The translations under genes and the position numbers were made by a program. This document shows, one piece after another, positions 8,673 to 16,678 of a stretch of 64,000 bases of DNA (its first letter is position 1; every line of letters begins with the position of its first letter). The stretch covers positions 1 through 64,000 of the forward strand of contig JAIYAV010000233.1 of the NCBI GenBank assembly GCA_027488855.1, given 5' to 3'. Origin of the DNA: Saprospiraceae bacterium (GTDB lineage Bacteria > Bacteroidota > Bacteroidia > Chitinophagales > Saprospiraceae). The notes beneath the pieces were generated by a model that worked only from the letters and a program-made list of their open reading frames with translations, searched no databases and had not been told where the DNA came from.

Positions 8673-10007
8673 CTAAAAAATCGCACTGAGCCCTAAACCC
8701 AGCCAATTACCCCGCCGGATCGCACCTACATTGACTTGAGTAAAATAGTCGTTTACGGTTGCGCCATTGCCAGCAGCACCCGGATCGCCTTCGCGCCAGG
8801 TATAATGGAGCAGTAGTTTCAGGCGCCGTTCCTGCAGATGCCAGTTGATGCCCGCATCGTAGGTTGTTTCGGTACCAGAACTTGTCCTCACCGCCAGCGC
8901 ATCGGCTTGTCCTGTGGCGTCAGTTGCTCCACGATACTGCATGATGGTTAAAGTGGGTTCGAGGAACAGTTTTTTCCCGGCAATCCAGTTGTAACCTAGC
9001 CGGATATGCCGTACCGAAGAGCGGTAATCAAAATCACGAACACCCGCATTATCCGGCAATACCCGGCTACCACTGCGTATCATATGATGGTACTCGGCAT
9101 CCAGGTTTAGGGCTTTCCAATTGAGCAGGATGTCTGCGCCCAAGGAGCTGTTTTGTTTGAACAAGTCGGTTTCCCCCTGACGACTGCCATCAATGGCCAA
9201 GGAAATGCCTTTGCGGGTATTGAAGAAGTTTTGTAGGTAACTGATACCGTATTGTTTCAATTCGGGATCACCCAGGGACAGCACTGCTCGGCCCACCAAT
9301 AAGGGCGAGAATTTGCTCCCCACGGAGTTGTTACTACTTGCATAAAACCCTGGATTAAAAACTCCAAAATTGTAGTTGAAATAGAGCTTCCCTGATTGAT
9401 TTTTTAACAAACCACCGAGGTTCAACCCAGTCGACCTACCCGAATTCACCCCAATCATGTGTTGGCGGAGATAATTTTGAGTGGCTGATTTTTCCATACT
9501 CCCTACTTGCCAGGCTGCGGTAATACTTTCGCGGCTGATTTGTGGGCGAAAATAGCCAGCAACCAAAAACAATTTTTCACTACCCGATTTGAGTCGCCAT
9601 TCCAAAAAAGCATCAAAAATCCCTACGCTTGGGATAGTTCCGTTGTTTCCTGCGCCAAAAACACCACTTTGTACATCCCGCCCCACGGCATCAAAGGAAA
9701 AAATAACGGTACCTCTGAGATTGTTATAGGGTTGCATACGGAACCCGATCCGGGTGCGGCGCAACAAAAAATTCAAGCGGTCATCAACTTTGTCATACAC
9801 CTTGGTCTGGGTGTTGAACACTTGCTGATTGGTGCTGTAGACACTCCACAATTGGAATTGGGCAAAAGGCTCCAGTTTGAAACCTTCTTTATTTTTTAAA
9901 AACCCTTTGAATCCTTCTTGGGCAGGCAAGGCTTGGCTAAAAAGCAACAAAAAAAACAAGGTAAAAGCCTGGTTTTGACAAGCCCGGGTTTGTCGGCAAT
10001 TGATCAT
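8673..10007 (-). CDS. outer-membrane porin, phosphate-selective OprO/OprP-like
   Basis: A 444-residue beta-barrel. Signal peptide ends at QALPAQ. The N-terminal part, with FLLRRTRIGFRMQPYNNLRG and VIFSFDAVGRD, fits the Porin_O_P family; alternating hydrophobic strands run to the aromatic C-terminus LGLSAIF, the usual barrel end recognised by BAM. ATG at 10007. No phosphate genes are nearby, so substrate specificity is not shown; in Bacteroidota many members are general porins. Confidence 0.8.
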   Translation of the reverse strand: MINCRQTRACQNQAFTLFFLLLFSQALPAQEGFKGFLKNKEGFKLEPFAQFQLWSVYSTNQQVFNTQTKVYDKVDDRLNFLLRRTRIGFRMQPYNNLRGTVIFSFDAVGRDVQSGVFGAGNNGTIPSVGIFDAFLEWRLKSGSEKLFLVAGYFRPQISRESITAAWQVGSMEKSATQNYLRQHMIGVNSGRSTGLNLGGLLKNQSGKLYFNYNFGVFNPGFYASSNNSVGSKFSPLLVGRAVLSLGDPELKQYGISYLQNFFNTRKGISLAIDGSRQGETDLFKQNSSLGADILLNWKALNLDAEYHHMIRSGSRVLPDNAGVRDFDYRSSVRHIRLGYNWIAGKKLFLEPTLTIMQYRGATDATGQADALAVRTSSGTETTYDAGINWHLQERRLKLLLHYTWREGDPGAAGNGATVNDYFTQVNVGAIRRGNWLGLGLSAIF

Positions 10008-10080
10008 AATCCAGTGGTTAAAAAGCGATAAACACGATCAGGTAACTAGAGTACAAAAATACTCAACTTTTCAACTTGGA

Positions 10081-10386
10081 TTAAACATTCTGCTCAATCA
10101 CTGCTGCCAACTGATGCGCCGACTGCATACCTGAACGCTGCCACTTGATATCCCCGTTTTTAAAAAGCATAAAAGTAGGTACACCCTGAATGCCCATTTT
10201 TTGCGCCAGCGCTGGATTGCGGTCAATGTCTATTTTGATGATGGAGGCTTTATCCCCCACTTTTCCGACTAAATCTTGCAAGATGGGAGCCATCGCTTTA
10301 CAAGGGCCACACCATTCCGCAAAAAAATCGACCAGAACGGGTTTGTCCCCCTGGATTAGTTCATTGAAAGAGACTTTCTTTTCCAT
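10081..10386 (-). CDS. thioredoxin
   Basis: A 101-residue cytosolic thioredoxin from the ATG at 10386; the longer frame to 10458 has no homology. The redox site WCGPC is at residues 25-29, with the conserved cis-proline region GVPTFMLF later and the usual buried Asp (VDFFAEW). A TACTTTTG box on the minus strand at 10414-10421 matches the Bacteroidota -7 consensus, but no good -33 box was found. Divergent from the deiodinase-like gene. Confidence 0.9.
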   Translation of the reverse strand: MEKKVSFNELIQGDKPVLVDFFAEWCGPCKAMAPILQDLVGKVGDKASIIKIDIDRNPALAQKMGIQGVPTFMLFKNGDIKWQRSGMQSAHQLAAVIEQNV

Positions 10387-10509
10387 GGTATTTCTTTTTT
10401 GTTCTACACAGGACAAAAGTACAGCCTTTCCTAAAGCGGATGCGGTGATCCAGATCACATTTATCGAAAATAATGTTTTCTTTGGGTTTTAGTTTACTCG
10501 ATTCATGGT

Positions 10510-11196
10510 ATGAAAGGCAATTTGAAAGAAGAGGTTCCTTACTCTTTTGTTTCTTATCAAGGGGTGCAGTTTGAGCCAACTGAAATGCTCAAACGCAGTG
10601 AAGCGTATTACGAATGGATGAATCTGCGACGTACGCTTCGCGATTTCTCAGATCGGCCAGTCCCACTGGCTGTGATCGAAAACATCGTCATGACTGCTTC
10701 CACCGCGCCTTCTGGTGCCCACAAACAACCCTGGACTTTCGCCATTGTAGCTGATCCTACCATCAAAGCCAAGATCCGCCAGGCTGCTGAGCAAGAAGAA
10801 TATGAAAACTACCATGGCCGGATGTCGGACGAATGGCTGGAAGATTTACAGCCCTTTGCTACCGATTGGCATAAACCATTCCTGGAACTTGCTCCATATT
10901 TAATAGTGGTTTTTCGCAAGGCTTACGATCTATTGCCAGATGGAACTCAGCGCAAAAACTATTACGTGCAAGAATCCGTAGGCATAGCTTGTGGAATGCT
11001 GTTGGCTGCCATTCATCACGCTGGGCTGGTGGCACTTACCCATACTCCCAGCCCGATGAATTTTCTGCAAAATATTTTGCAACGTCCAGAAAACGAAAGA
11101 CCTTTCCTGCTCATCCCGGTGGGTTATCCCGCCGATGATGCACAGGTGCCGAACTTGCAACGCAAGGAAAAGGCGGATGTAATCACTATTTATTAA
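10510..11196 (+). CDS. iodotyrosine deiodinase-like FMN nitroreductase
   Basis: 228 residues of the nitroreductase fold. The FMN phosphate grip RRTLRDFSDR and TAPSGAHKQPW, the active-site lid segment (EQEEYENYHGRMSDEWLED, which in IYD supplies the Glu/Tyr/Lys contacts to the tyrosine zwitterion), TDWHKPFLE, and LTHTPSPMNFL are all features of the iodotyrosine deiodinase branch, not of generic nitroreductases. A bacterial IYD from Haliscomenobacter hydrossis has been characterised structurally; this protein looks like a close relative from memory. Likely reaction: reductive dehalogenation of halotyrosines or a related flavin reduction. Divergent from thioredoxin. Confidence 0.85.
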   Translation: MKGNLKEEVPYSFVSYQGVQFEPTEMLKRSEAYYEWMNLRRTLRDFSDRPVPLAVIENIVMTASTAPSGAHKQPWTFAIVADPTIKAKIRQAAEQEEYENYHGRMSDEWLEDLQPFATDWHKPFLELAPYLIVVFRKAYDLLPDGTQRKNYYVQESVGIACGMLLAAIHHAGLVALTHTPSPMNFLQNILQRPENERPFLLIPVGYPADDAQVPNLQRKEKADVITIY

Positions 11197-11202
11197 CCCA
11201 CA

Positions 11203-11369
11203 CCCTTAGGAACGGGTTCAAAATAAAGTAACAACTTGACCGGACTATTTTTTGATTTTGCTGCGTTGCTCCTCAGTTACATAGTTCACTATGCGCCTTC
11301 CTCGCGCCTTGCCAAATCAAAAAATAGTCGACTCAATTTTGTTACTTTATTTTGAATCCGTCCCTTTTC
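11203..11369. repeat. MITE-like inverted repeat (full copy)
   Basis: Two arms of about 57 bases (11203-11259 and 11313-11369) face each other: AACGGGTTCAAAATAAAGTA on the left against a diverged complement on the right, each next to an AT-rich TTTTTTGATTT/AAATCAAAAAA block. The centre, about 53 bases, is CG-rich and itself partly repetitive (GCGTTGCTCC... GCGCC). No coding capacity for a transposase. A third, single arm lies at 39866-39918. Architecture fits a miniature inverted-repeat element; target-site duplication was not identified. Confidence 0.65.
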
Positions 11370-11443
11370 AGCCGAAGGCTGTCATGGGTGCCTGTGAAGG
11401 CTGCCCATCCACACCCACACTCACACCCACACACCAACTACAC

Positions 11444-12178
11444 ATGTGCACCGTTACCTATGTGTCTCCCGCTCCCGGGCAGTTCATTCTTACCTCTAAT
11501 CGCGATGAAGCCCCTTCGCGGGGTGCCGCCCGTTTGGCAATAGAGGATGGAAATGGTAAAAAAATCATCTTCCCGCAGGATCCTGCCGCAGGAGGCACCT
11601 GGATCGCGGCGGCCAACAACCAGCGCATCGTTTGTTTGCTCAATGGCGCTTTTGAAGCCCACAACCGTCAGACGCCTTACCGCCTGAGTCGGGGTATTAT
11701 GGTGTTGGATAGTTTTACCTTTCCCAGTGCCACGGCATTTTTCAAAAACTACAACTTTGAAGGCATCGAACCTTTTACGTTCATTGTGTACGATCGGGGG
11801 GGCTTGTGGGAACTGCGTTGGGATGGGCAAGAGCAGTATGTAAAAGCACTCGATCCGCAGGGAACCCATATTTGGTCATCGGCTACCTTGTATCCGGCTG
11901 ATGTGCGGTTTCGCCGGGAGCAGTGGTTTGCACGTTGGCTGGAAAATCGAGCGATGTTTTCTGTCAACGCGATGTTGGATTTTCATCAATATGCCGGGGA
12001 TGGAGATGACTGGAATGATGTCGTAATGAATCGTGCTGATGTGGTGCGTACGGTGAGCATTACTTCGATCGAAAAAACCGAAACCAATCTTAACTTTAGG
12101 TACCTGGATCTGCTCACTGCCAATGAACAAAAGGCACAAATGGAGTTATCGCGTGAAGAGGTGGAGTCTAATCAATAA
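11444..12178 (+). CDS. NRDE family protein (TANGO2-like)
   Basis: 244 residues from the ATG at 11444. The start is chosen because the mature N-terminus must be Met-Cys-Thr (MCTVTYV): the Cys2 is the hallmark of this Ntn-hydrolase-like family. The naming motif NRDE follows at about residue 19, then GGTWIAAANNQRIVCLLNG. A longer frame from 11291 would be translated from the repeat element and is rejected. Homologues are linked to haem or lipid handling in eukaryotes; bacterial role unknown. Overlaps the ATP-grasp gene by 56 bases if that gene starts at 12123. Confidence 0.85.
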   Translation: MCTVTYVSPAPGQFILTSNRDEAPSRGAARLAIEDGNGKKIIFPQDPAAGGTWIAAANNQRIVCLLNGAFEAHNRQTPYRLSRGIMVLDSFTFPSATAFFKNYNFEGIEPFTFIVYDRGGLWELRWDGQEQYVKALDPQGTHIWSSATLYPADVRFRREQWFARWLENRAMFSVNAMLDFHQYAGDGDDWNDVVMNRADVVRTVSITSIEKTETNLNFRYLDLLTANEQKAQMELSREEVESNQ

Positions 12179-13223
12179 TTCGGCTTGGATCAAACTGTGG
12201 AACTGGGAATACTGGCCTACTTTGGCTTTTTATTGGCCCATGTTTATTTACGGACCGCTCTTGGCCTTGCGTTCCCGGCATGCCTGTTTTTTTACGGCGG
12301 CCAATCCGGGGATTTTAGCGGGTGGCTTGGGCCTGGAATCTAAATATGCTACCATTCAAAACTTGCCGAAAGCACTGTGCCCCAAATCGATTTTAGCTCC
12401 ACGTGGACGGGATTTGGCAATGATCCTGGAAGAAATTCGTCAGGTCGGGATTGAGTTTCCTCTGATTGCCAAACCTGACGTTGGCTATCGCGGTTTTTTG
12501 GTCAAAAAACTGGATACGCCGGACCAACTGCGGGCTTACCTGAGCCAATATCCGATTGATTTCATCATCCAGGAATACCTCAATTATCCAGTAGAGTTGG
12601 GCGTTTTGTATTACTGCTTGCCCAATGCTGAAAAAGGCAGAATCACTTCTTTGACGCTGAAAGATTTTCTGCACGTAACTGGCGACGGGAAATCGACGGT
12701 TTTGGAATTGATTGAAAGCACGCCACGTGCTTTATTACAGCTGGATCGACTACAAGAAACGCATTGGCAATTGTTCAAAAATGTACCTGCATCCGGAGAA
12801 CGTGTCGGCTTGGGGGTAATCGGCAATCACTCAAAAGGAACCCAGTTTATCAATGGCAATCAGCACATTGATGACGCTTTACAACAAACTTTTGATGCAG
12901 TGGCCATACAAATTCCAGGCTTTAGTTATGGCCGTTTTGACATCAAATGCAACAGTTTGGAAGATTTGAAGCAGGGCAAAAATTTTAAAATCATTGAGTT
13001 GAATGGCGTCTGTTCGGAGCCCACCCATATTTATGATCAAACCTTGGGCAGCTACTTCCGAGCGGTAGGAACGATCATGAAACACTGGACGATTGTAAGA
13101 AAAGTCGCTGCGGCCAATCACCGCAAGGGGGCTGCTTACATGCCTGAACCGCAAATGATTAAAATGCTGGCTGGACTGCGGGATTATCACCAGAAGATCA
13201 AGGCTGCACTAAAAGTTGAATAA
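12123..13223 (+). CDS. ATP-grasp family ligase-like protein
   Basis: 366 residues. The central part follows an ATP-grasp layout: IAKPDVGYRGFLVKKL (nucleotide-binding Lys and glycine-rich loop), DFIIQEYLNYPVELGVLYY (adenine-pocket E), and late acidic and amide metal ligands in FKIIELNGVCSEPTHIYD. An N-terminal aromatic stretch (WNWEYWPTLAFYWPMFIYG) may sit on the membrane. The substrate is unknown. The start overlaps the NRDE gene by 56 bases; no later ATG is near, so translational coupling is likely. The two genes probably form an operon. Confidence 0.75.
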   Translation: MNKRHKWSYRVKRWSLINNSAWIKLWNWEYWPTLAFYWPMFIYGPLLALRSRHACFFTAANPGILAGGLGLESKYATIQNLPKALCPKSILAPRGRDLAMILEEIRQVGIEFPLIAKPDVGYRGFLVKKLDTPDQLRAYLSQYPIDFIIQEYLNYPVELGVLYYCLPNAEKGRITSLTLKDFLHVTGDGKSTVLELIESTPRALLQLDRLQETHWQLFKNVPASGERVGLGVIGNHSKGTQFINGNQHIDDALQQTFDAVAIQIPGFSYGRFDIKCNSLEDLKQGKNFKIIELNGVCSEPTHIYDQTLGSYFRAVGTIMKHWTIVRKVAAANHRKGAAYMPEPQMIKMLAGLRDYHQKIKAALKVE

Positions 13224-13364
13224 TCGCGGCAGAATGCGATGTATTGCCCACAATCACCATTTTGCTTGATTTAATTCAATGATTTCGGCGGGTTTTCAAT
13301 GTAGATTGTTGAATCGCTTCTTGAAGCGGAAAAGATATTAATCGGTTAGTTTAAGAGACGATTG

Positions 13365-13395
13365 GAGGGCCGCCAAGGAGTTGGCCCTCTTTTTT
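13365..13395 (+). terminator. intrinsic terminator
   Basis: Seven-base perfect stem GAGGGCC (13365-13371) and GGCCCTC (13383-13389), an 11-base loop, then six T's (13390-13395). It lies about 140 bases after the ATP-grasp stop, with a second small hairpin (CGCTTC TT GAAGCG, 13315-13328) in between. The distance leaves room for a short transcript of its own in 13224-13395, but no promoter for one was found. Nothing else is seen in 13224-13452. Confidence 0.8.
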
Positions 13396-13452
13396 ATGGC
13401 TCCATTTCATTTTCTACCATTTTAGCAACATATTCTCGACTTTCAGGAACTT

Positions 13453-13485
13453 TTTGTAGCCCTTTCACCTTTATCGCTACATTTG
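13453..13485 (+). promoter_or_regulatory. Bacteroidota-type promoter for the DUF5916 gene
   Basis: TTTG at 13453-13456, a 21-base spacer, then TACATTTG at 13478-13485, matching the Bacteroidota housekeeping consensus TTTG / TAnnTTTG with accepted spacing. The start codon is 20 bases further on, leaving a short leader of about 14 bases. Confidence 0.6.
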
Positions 13486-13505
13486 CAGCCTAAAGTCCGA
13501 CTGAA

Positions 13506-15734
13506 ATGTACCCGAAACTGCTTTGGAGCAGCCTCTTCCTAGCCCTGCTCGCTACCACACTCTACGCGCAAGAAGCGCGCAACGACATGCAAGCCCGTTT
13601 TCGGCTGCATACCAAAAAGACCAGTAGCCCCATTAAAATCGACGGCAAACTTGACGATCCAGCCTGGCAGAACGCCGACACGACGGGGCAATTTTGGCTA
13701 AAATGGCCCATGGATGGCCGCCCTGCCAACGCTCAAACGAAAGTACAATGCGCCTACAATGAGCAGTTCCTGTACATTGCCGCCACCTGTTATCAAGACT
13801 CGGGAAAATACATCCTTCAGAGCCTCAAACGCGATGCAGGGTATTGGGAATCAGATGGCCTTGCGGTGGTGCTCGACCCGGTCAATTTGTCCAACAATGG
13901 TTACTTCTTTGGACTTACCCCCGCTGGAGTTCAAACTGAAGCACTGATCGCTGCAACCAACGGTAACGGAACCGACGAAAGTTGGGACAACGTATGGTGG
14001 GGCGAAGTAAAAAACTACCCCGATCACTGGACTGCTGAGTTTGCCATTCCCTTGCGCATTTTGCGTTTTAAAGACGGCCAAAAAGAATGGGGCATCAACT
14101 TCATTCGCAACGACGCCAACCGGGGGCATTTCAGCACCTGGGTACAAATTCCCTTACAATTCAATGGCACCGATCTGGGCTGGACGGGAGTACTCCAATT
14201 TGATGAAGGGCCAAAAAACGCTTCCCGTAACTACGCCTTTATTCCCTTTGTGACCGGGGGAACCGACCGGGATACCGAAAATGGCATCCCTACGCGTAAC
14301 TATGGCGACATCGGTCTGGACGCCAAAATTGGACTGGGTTCTTCCCTCAACCTCGACTTGACGATCAACCCCGATTTTTCCCAAATCGAAATTGATGAGC
14401 AGGTCATCAACCTGACTCGTTTTAACATCCAATTGCCCGAAAAGCGCACTTTTTTCCTGGAAAATGCCGACCTCTTTGGCAATTTTGGCTTCGACCTGAT
14501 TCGACCTTTTTTCTCCCGCCGCATCGGTTTGGACGACAATGGCAATCAAATTCCCATTCTCGCGGGGCTACGGCTTACCGGAAACATCAACGCCGATACC
14601 CGCATCGGGGTGCTCAACATGCAAACCCGCAAACACGATGCCCAGAACCCCGAGAACTTTTCAGCCCTGGTGTTTGACCGTCGTCTGTTTGGCCGTACCA
14701 CCTTGCGCGGCTATTTCCTCAATCGCCAGGAAACTGGGAACCAGGAACTAGATACCAAAAACTGGAGCCGCAATGCCGGAGGAGAGTTTTTGTACATCGC
14801 CCCTAAGGGCTCCATTCAGTCTTGGGTAGGTTATCACCAATCCTTTAAACCAGAGATCAATCAACAAGACTGGTGGGGGCAAACTGGCTTTGAATACACC
14901 AGCCGCAACTTTGAATTTGTAGCCGATTTTTTGCACATGGGGCCCAATTATTACGCGGACATGGGCTACGAATTGCGCGTTGCCAACTACGACGCAGCCA
15001 GAGACACTACCCTGCGCATTGGCTACAACTACAAATACCTGGAAGCGACTTGGCGCATTTTGCCCAAACAGGAAAGCAGCAAATTGAACAGCACCGAAAT
15101 TTCGGCCAACAGTTTTATGGTGTTCAACCCCAACTTTAGCATCAACGAATACAACAGTGGAATCAATCTGGAGCTCAGCTTTCGGAATACCAGCGAGTTC
15201 GCTTTGTACACCAATTTTAATTATGCCAATGTACCGGTGAGTTTTAAGTTTGACGACGAACCAATTGAGGAATATCCGGCACTTCCCGCAGCGCGGTATA
15301 CTTTTGCCAATGCCCGCATGGAATGGACTTCAGATGTGCGCAAGGCCCTGAATTGGAGCGCAGGGTTTACCGGCGGAGAATTTTACAATGGCCTACAATG
15401 GACGGCGGACCTCAGCGTTGGTTTACGCGCCCAACCCTGGGGGAATTTCCGAGTGGCGGCCAGCTACAACAAACTGGACTTTCCCAAACCCTACGCCGAT
15501 GCCGAAATTTTGGCGATCACGCCTCGCATCGAATTCTTTTTCAACCGCAATTTGAACTGGACTACCTTTTTACAATACAATACCCAAGCCAACAATTTTA
15601 ACATCAATAGCCGCATTCAGTGGCGTTACCGCCCCATGAGTGATGTGTTTGTGGTACTGACCGACAATTACTTTGCCCAGGGCTGGGCGCATCGGAATCG
15701 GGCGCTGGTGGTGAAGTTGAATTATTGGCTGTAG
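13506..15734 (+). CDS. CBM9-like plus DUF5916 outer-membrane protein
   Basis: 742 residues. Signal peptide ends LYAQEA. Residues about 40-240 form a CBM9-like sandwich (IKIDGKLDDPAWQNA, then LYIAATCYQD, DGLAVVLDP). The remainder is the DUF5916 region, which reads like a 16-or-so strand barrel: many aromatic alternating strands and a terminal VVKLNYWL. Family members are common in Bacteroidota outer membranes, where the role is unproven. Own promoter upstream and inverted repeat downstream, so probably monocistronic. Confidence 0.85.
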   Translation: MYPKLLWSSLFLALLATTLYAQEARNDMQARFRLHTKKTSSPIKIDGKLDDPAWQNADTTGQFWLKWPMDGRPANAQTKVQCAYNEQFLYIAATCYQDSGKYILQSLKRDAGYWESDGLAVVLDPVNLSNNGYFFGLTPAGVQTEALIAATNGNGTDESWDNVWWGEVKNYPDHWTAEFAIPLRILRFKDGQKEWGINFIRNDANRGHFSTWVQIPLQFNGTDLGWTGVLQFDEGPKNASRNYAFIPFVTGGTDRDTENGIPTRNYGDIGLDAKIGLGSSLNLDLTINPDFSQIEIDEQVINLTRFNIQLPEKRTFFLENADLFGNFGFDLIRPFFSRRIGLDDNGNQIPILAGLRLTGNINADTRIGVLNMQTRKHDAQNPENFSALVFDRRLFGRTTLRGYFLNRQETGNQELDTKNWSRNAGGEFLYIAPKGSIQSWVGYHQSFKPEINQQDWWGQTGFEYTSRNFEFVADFLHMGPNYYADMGYELRVANYDAARDTTLRIGYNYKYLEATWRILPKQESSKLNSTEISANSFMVFNPNFSINEYNSGINLELSFRNTSEFALYTNFNYANVPVSFKFDDEPIEEYPALPAARYTFANARMEWTSDVRKALNWSAGFTGGEFYNGLQWTADLSVGLRAQPWGNFRVAASYNKLDFPKPYADAEILAITPRIEFFFNRNLNWTTFLQYNTQANNFNINSRIQWRYRPMSDVFVVLTDNYFAQGWAHRNRALVVKLNYWL

Positions 15735-15740
15735 GAAAAG

Positions 15741-15835
15741 GTTGAGGAGTTTAGAAGTTGAGGGCTACCGCAGCGGGTTTGACAATGCCTTAGTCCAAGT
15801 CGCCGCGGTAGCCCTCAACTTCTAAACTCCTCAAC
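15741..15835. terminator. long inverted repeat between convergent genes
   Basis: Two perfect 31-base arms (15741-15771 and 15805-15835) with a 33-base centre. The inner part of each arm is GGGCTACCGC / GCGGTAGCCC; the outer part is built from GTTGAGGAG and TTTAGAAGTTGAG words. It lies between the stop of the DUF5916 gene and the stop of the cytochrome gene, so it can act as a two-way terminator. The core is shared with the element at 28817-28956. Confidence 0.7.
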
Positions 15836-15842
15836 TTCTCAA

Positions 15843-16421
15843 CTATTGTGCGGGCGGCACCGGAGCAGGCACCAAGTTATCCACCGGAGGCAGCGAATTC
15901 AAAAACGCAAAAATCGCTTTCAAATCCTCCTCCTTCATGTTGACGTAATTCTGCCAGGGCATCGGAGGCAAGAGAGTACGACCTCCATCCAAACCCTTTG
16001 ATTTTCCTTCGGTAATGGCCTTTTTGAACTGCTCAAAAGACCATTCTTTGATCCCGGTTTCATGCGGGGTCAGGTTGGCAGAGTAAGTAGTCCCCCAAGG
16101 GCCAACTGATGCCGTAGTCATCGGGTGAAACAAAACCCAGGGGCCAACGATGCTGGGATCGGAGATCGGTGCCAGTTTTACACTGGCCGGGTGGCCCGAC
16201 ATGCGCAGCTTTGGATCAGGAATTGGGCCTTTGTCGGTCATCATTTTTGGTGAATGGCAATCTTCACAGCCACCGGTAGTGACGAGGTATTCACCTCTTT
16301 TGACCAGATCTTCTTCTGACTCGGTAGCAGTTGCTTCATTGGTTTTTGGTGCCTCTTGTGCGCACTGAAAAGTTAGAAAGGCCAGGGCCAAGGCTGGTAG
16401 CCAGATCAGCATTTTTTTCAT
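15843..16421 (-). CDS. c-type cytochrome lipoprotein
   Basis: 192 residues, ATG at 16421. The leader ends ALAFLTFQC, a probable lipobox, then an acidic and Thr-rich linker. One haem motif, CEDCH, in GEYLVTTGGCEDCHSPK. The distal part (ITEGKSKGLDGGRTLLPPMPWQNYVNMKEEDLKAIFAFLNSLPP) resembles the Met-ligand half of cytochromes associated with alcohol or sugar dehydrogenases, with PPMPW likely giving the Met ligand. Membrane-anchored electron carrier; partner not in the window. Confidence 0.85.
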   Translation of the reverse strand: MKKMLIWLPALALAFLTFQCAQEAPKTNEATATESEEDLVKRGEYLVTTGGCEDCHSPKMMTDKGPIPDPKLRMSGHPASVKLAPISDPSIVGPWVLFHPMTTASVGPWGTTYSANLTPHETGIKEWSFEQFKKAITEGKSKGLDGGRTLLPPMPWQNYVNMKEEDLKAIFAFLNSLPPVDNLVPAPVPPAQ

Positions 16422-16558
16422 ACAAGACGTGGTTTTAGGGGAGGGTACTTGGTGTTATCCCTCTTTGAGGCTTAAAAATAGGAAATAAAATTTGACCTGG
16501 AAGGAAAAAAGAACATGCTGAAAGATAAATACCACAATGATACTAGAGCGACATTTTT

Positions 16559-16657
16559 TTAGCACAAAGGACACCAAGGAGGGCACAAAGGACACAAAGT
16601 TAGACGTTGACGACTTCATTGTGTCCTTTGTGCCCTCCTTGGTGTCCTTTGTGCTAA
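16559..16657. repeat. inverted repeat, ACAAAGGACAC family
   Basis: Perfect 39-base arms (16559-16597 and 16619-16657) made of repeated CACAAAGGACAC-like words, with a 21-base centre containing TTAGACGTTGACG. The same centre and similar words recur at 42239-42323. It sits about 20 bases downstream of the carboxylesterase stop (that gene is on the minus strand), so it can end that transcript; it also separates it from the cytochrome start at 16421. Confidence 0.7.
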
Positions 16658-16678
16658 TCATGCCGCTTTGGGAAAAAC

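Noticed and set aside
11291..11443. N-terminal extension of the NRDE protein
   Set aside because: It would be translated from the MITE-like repeat, and the family needs Met-Cys at the start, which is at 11444.
13224..13395. Small RNA gene between the ATP-grasp gene and its terminator
   Set aside because: Two hairpins and a terminator are present, but no promoter box was found; kept only as a note at the terminator.
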